This document shows, piece after piece, positions 62,683-64,000 of a stretch of 64,000 nt of DNA. Source of the DNA: Ulvibacterium marinum (GTDB lineage: Bacteria; Bacteroidota; Bacteroidia; Flavobacteriales; Flavobacteriaceae); NCBI RefSeq assembly GCF_003626755.1, contig NZ_RBCJ01000006.1, positions 337,477 to 401,476 of the forward strand, in the 5' to 3' direction. Made by a program: the position numbers and the translations under genes. The notes below the pieces were generated by a model. The model did no database searches, had not been told where the DNA came from, and saw nothing but the letters and a program-made list of their open reading frames with translations. How positions within the stretch are numbered: position 1 is the stretch's first letter; each line of letters opens with the position of its first letter.

Positions 62683-63666
62683 ATGAAAACACAATTTTGG
62701 ACTTTTCTGACTATTCTTTTTTTATTAATCTCTTGTAATAATCAAACCAAGAACAAAACGACATCACTTGCAGATAAAAATTCAGAACATTATAACGGGC
62801 CAATTATTGACATGCACATTCATGCCTTCACTGATGGAAACCCAATGCTCGGCATGAACCATCCGCCTACACTGCGTGGAAGAACCTATAAAGGTGTGAG
62901 TTCAAGTATAGAACAAAAAGAAAAAACGTTAGAATCGTTCCAAAATAACGGCATTGTGAAAGCTATCGTAACCAGTGGTCAAATGTGGTTCGATGATGCA
63001 CCAGAAACCATTCTCATTGCTGATGCAAATAAAGGAATCGACGAGTTGAGAAATCAATATCGAGAAGGTAAACTCCACGTAATAGCAGAAATGTCACCTT
63101 TTTATGAAGGGACTTTGGCGGATGACGAATCGATATTACCCTATTTTAAATTGGCTGAGGAACTAAACATTCCTGTTGGGTTTCACATTCTACCAGGTGG
63201 TCCAAATTATGGGTTCCACCTCATGCCAGAATTTCTGGGGGGCATGCGTACCTACAATGCAAACCCGCTACAACTAGAAAATGTTCTAGTAAAATATCCA
63301 AATGTGAAAGTTTATATAATGCATGGAGCTTGGCCATATATTGAGGATTTAAAAGCATTGATGTATGCACATCCAAATGTATACATTGATGTTTCCGTCG
63401 TTAACTGGATATTACCTCAAGAGGAGTTAAACACCTATCTTAAATCTCTAATAAATGCAGGTTTTGGAGACAGAATAATGTTTGGTAGTGATCAAATGTC
63501 ATGGCCTCAACTAATCAGAGTTGGTATTGAATCAATCAACAATGTCGAATTTCTTACACTTGAGCAAAAAGAGGATATCCTTTATGACAATGCCGCTAAA
63601 TTTCTAAATCTATCGGATAAAGAAATTAAAATGCACAAGGAAAATCTAAAAAACACTCCCAAATAA
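62683..63666 (+). CDS. Lipoprotein amidohydrolase (amidohydrolase 2 family)
   Basis: 327 residues with lipoprotein signal LLISC (Cys18). TIM barrel of the amidohydrolase_2 type: metal site H-x-H in IDMHIHAF, His in VGFHILPG, His in YIMHGAWP, and Asp in FGSDQMSWP. Members hydrolyse or decarboxylate ring and amide substrates. An exported version beside a beta-barrel lipoprotein suggests action in the periplasm. Confidence 0.86.
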   Translation: MKTQFWTFLTILFLLISCNNQTKNKTTSLADKNSEHYNGPIIDMHIHAFTDGNPMLGMNHPPTLRGRTYKGVSSSIEQKEKTLESFQNNGIVKAIVTSGQMWFDDAPETILIADANKGIDELRNQYREGKLHVIAEMSPFYEGTLADDESILPYFKLAEELNIPVGFHILPGGPNYGFHLMPEFLGGMRTYNANPLQLENVLVKYPNVKVYIMHGAWPYIEDLKALMYAHPNVYIDVSVVNWILPQEELNTYLKSLINAGFGDRIMFGSDQMSWPQLIRVGIESINNVEFLTLEQKEDILYDNAAKFLNLSDKEIKMHKENLKNTPK

Positions 63667-63900
63667 AAATTTTACTTAAGCTGTTGAGCAGTCTAAATTA
63701 ACTACAGATTCTTTAAATGCGAGAAAATTAAATTGACTAAAAAAGGAAACTGATAGTGCAGGAAGCAATGCTACGAATATAAAAGATGAAGGTCATATGA
63801 TAATTAAGACTTACCTGTTTTGGTTCAGTCCTAATTCAATAATACCATAGCCGTCTATCAGAAAACTGTACCCCATTATATCAAAGTATTATAAAACGAA
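63667..63900. other. Spacer before the second IS copy
   Basis: 234 bases with no recognisable gene or hairpin. The last bases (AAAACGAA) adjoin the IS end and share the A-A-A-C seen beside the first copy. Confidence 0.3.
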
Positions 63901-64000
63901 CGTGGCCGTTGCACAACTCTGATTTGCATCAGTTCTTGCTTTCATAAGCGTTGGGAAATGGGTAACTTATGGTATGCAAGGCAGAAAGAACTACACCGAA
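63901..64000 (+). mobile_element. Start of a second IS1182-like copy, cut by window edge
   Basis: From 63901 (CGTGGCCGTTGCACAACTC) the sequence matches the left end of the element at 56087 with few changes, up to the first transposase codons (about 63975-64000, MQGRKNYTE). It has the same orientation. The rest lies outside the window; it may be the intact copy. Confidence 0.85.

Noticed and set aside
1..64000. rRNA, tRNA, CRISPR arrays, replication origin, prophage
   Set aside because: No stem-and-loop set of a tRNA, no regularly spaced repeats, no phage structural genes were recognised by eye.

Overview
The window looks like chromosome from a marine member of the Flavobacteriia (Bacteroidota). 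This rests on a SusC/SusD pair, many lipoproteins with short SCxxDDD-type N-termini, formylglycine sulfatases, TAnnTTTG-like -7 promoter elements, weak Shine-Dalgarno sequences and an A+T-rich composition. The genus cannot be named from sequence alone. No rRNA, tRNA or CRISPR array was recognised.

Layout. 1-4.2 kb: a serine hydrolase cut by the window edge, a membrane LytTR regulator, a second lipoprotein serine hydrolase and decayed remnants. 4.4-7.5 kb: a family 2 glycosyltransferase, then a Cys-rich double-glycine-leader peptide gene beside a three-part membrane protein (C39-like domain without catalytic residues, VKOR, thioredoxin). 7.8-25.0 kb: a long + strand metal-handling locus with two small His/Cys proteins ending in a PPS motif, a lipoprotein, a COG0523 metallochaperone GTPase, a NosF/NosY-type ABC system whose permease pair is present twice, a TonB-dependent receptor with partner lipoprotein, a Tat-exported alanine racemase-like protein, an alpha/beta hydrolase and a DUF5916 outer membrane protein. 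25.1-30.0 kb: an M14-type deacylase, then a - strand operon of ABC ATPase, FtsX-like permease with a His-rich loop, two small secreted CxxC proteins and a Fur/Zur regulator. A MerC-like gene is divergent from it, and a strong palindrome (29570-29590) sits between.

30.1-55.8 kb is a polysaccharide utilisation region. The - strand carries a VOC protein, a DUF1080 lipoprotein, a HigBA toxin-antitoxin module plus an orphan ParD-like reading frame, a stretch of gene fragments, a PL8 lyase, the cassette UxuA / RraA-fold protein / SMP-30 lactonase / SDR, SusD, SusC, an IclR regulator and an MFS transporter. Divergently, the + strand carries a sulfatase fused to a clan GH-A-like glycosidase, a GH2 enzyme, an aldose epimerase, a copied GH2 tail and a second sulfatase. 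The same 17-bp palindrome lies about 35-50 bp before SusC and before the sulfatase fusion, with a two-mismatch copy before the MFS gene, so IclR probably controls all three units. A plausible flow is lyase, sulfatase and glycosidase attack outside, SusCD and MFS import, then dehydrogenation, lactone hydrolysis, dehydration and aldol cleavage inside.

56.1-64.0 kb: a broken IS1182-like element and, at the right edge, the start of a second same-orientation copy. They bracket two AraC regulators, an aldo/keto reductase, a Tat-signal SDR, a small lipoprotein and a lipoprotein amidohydrolase.
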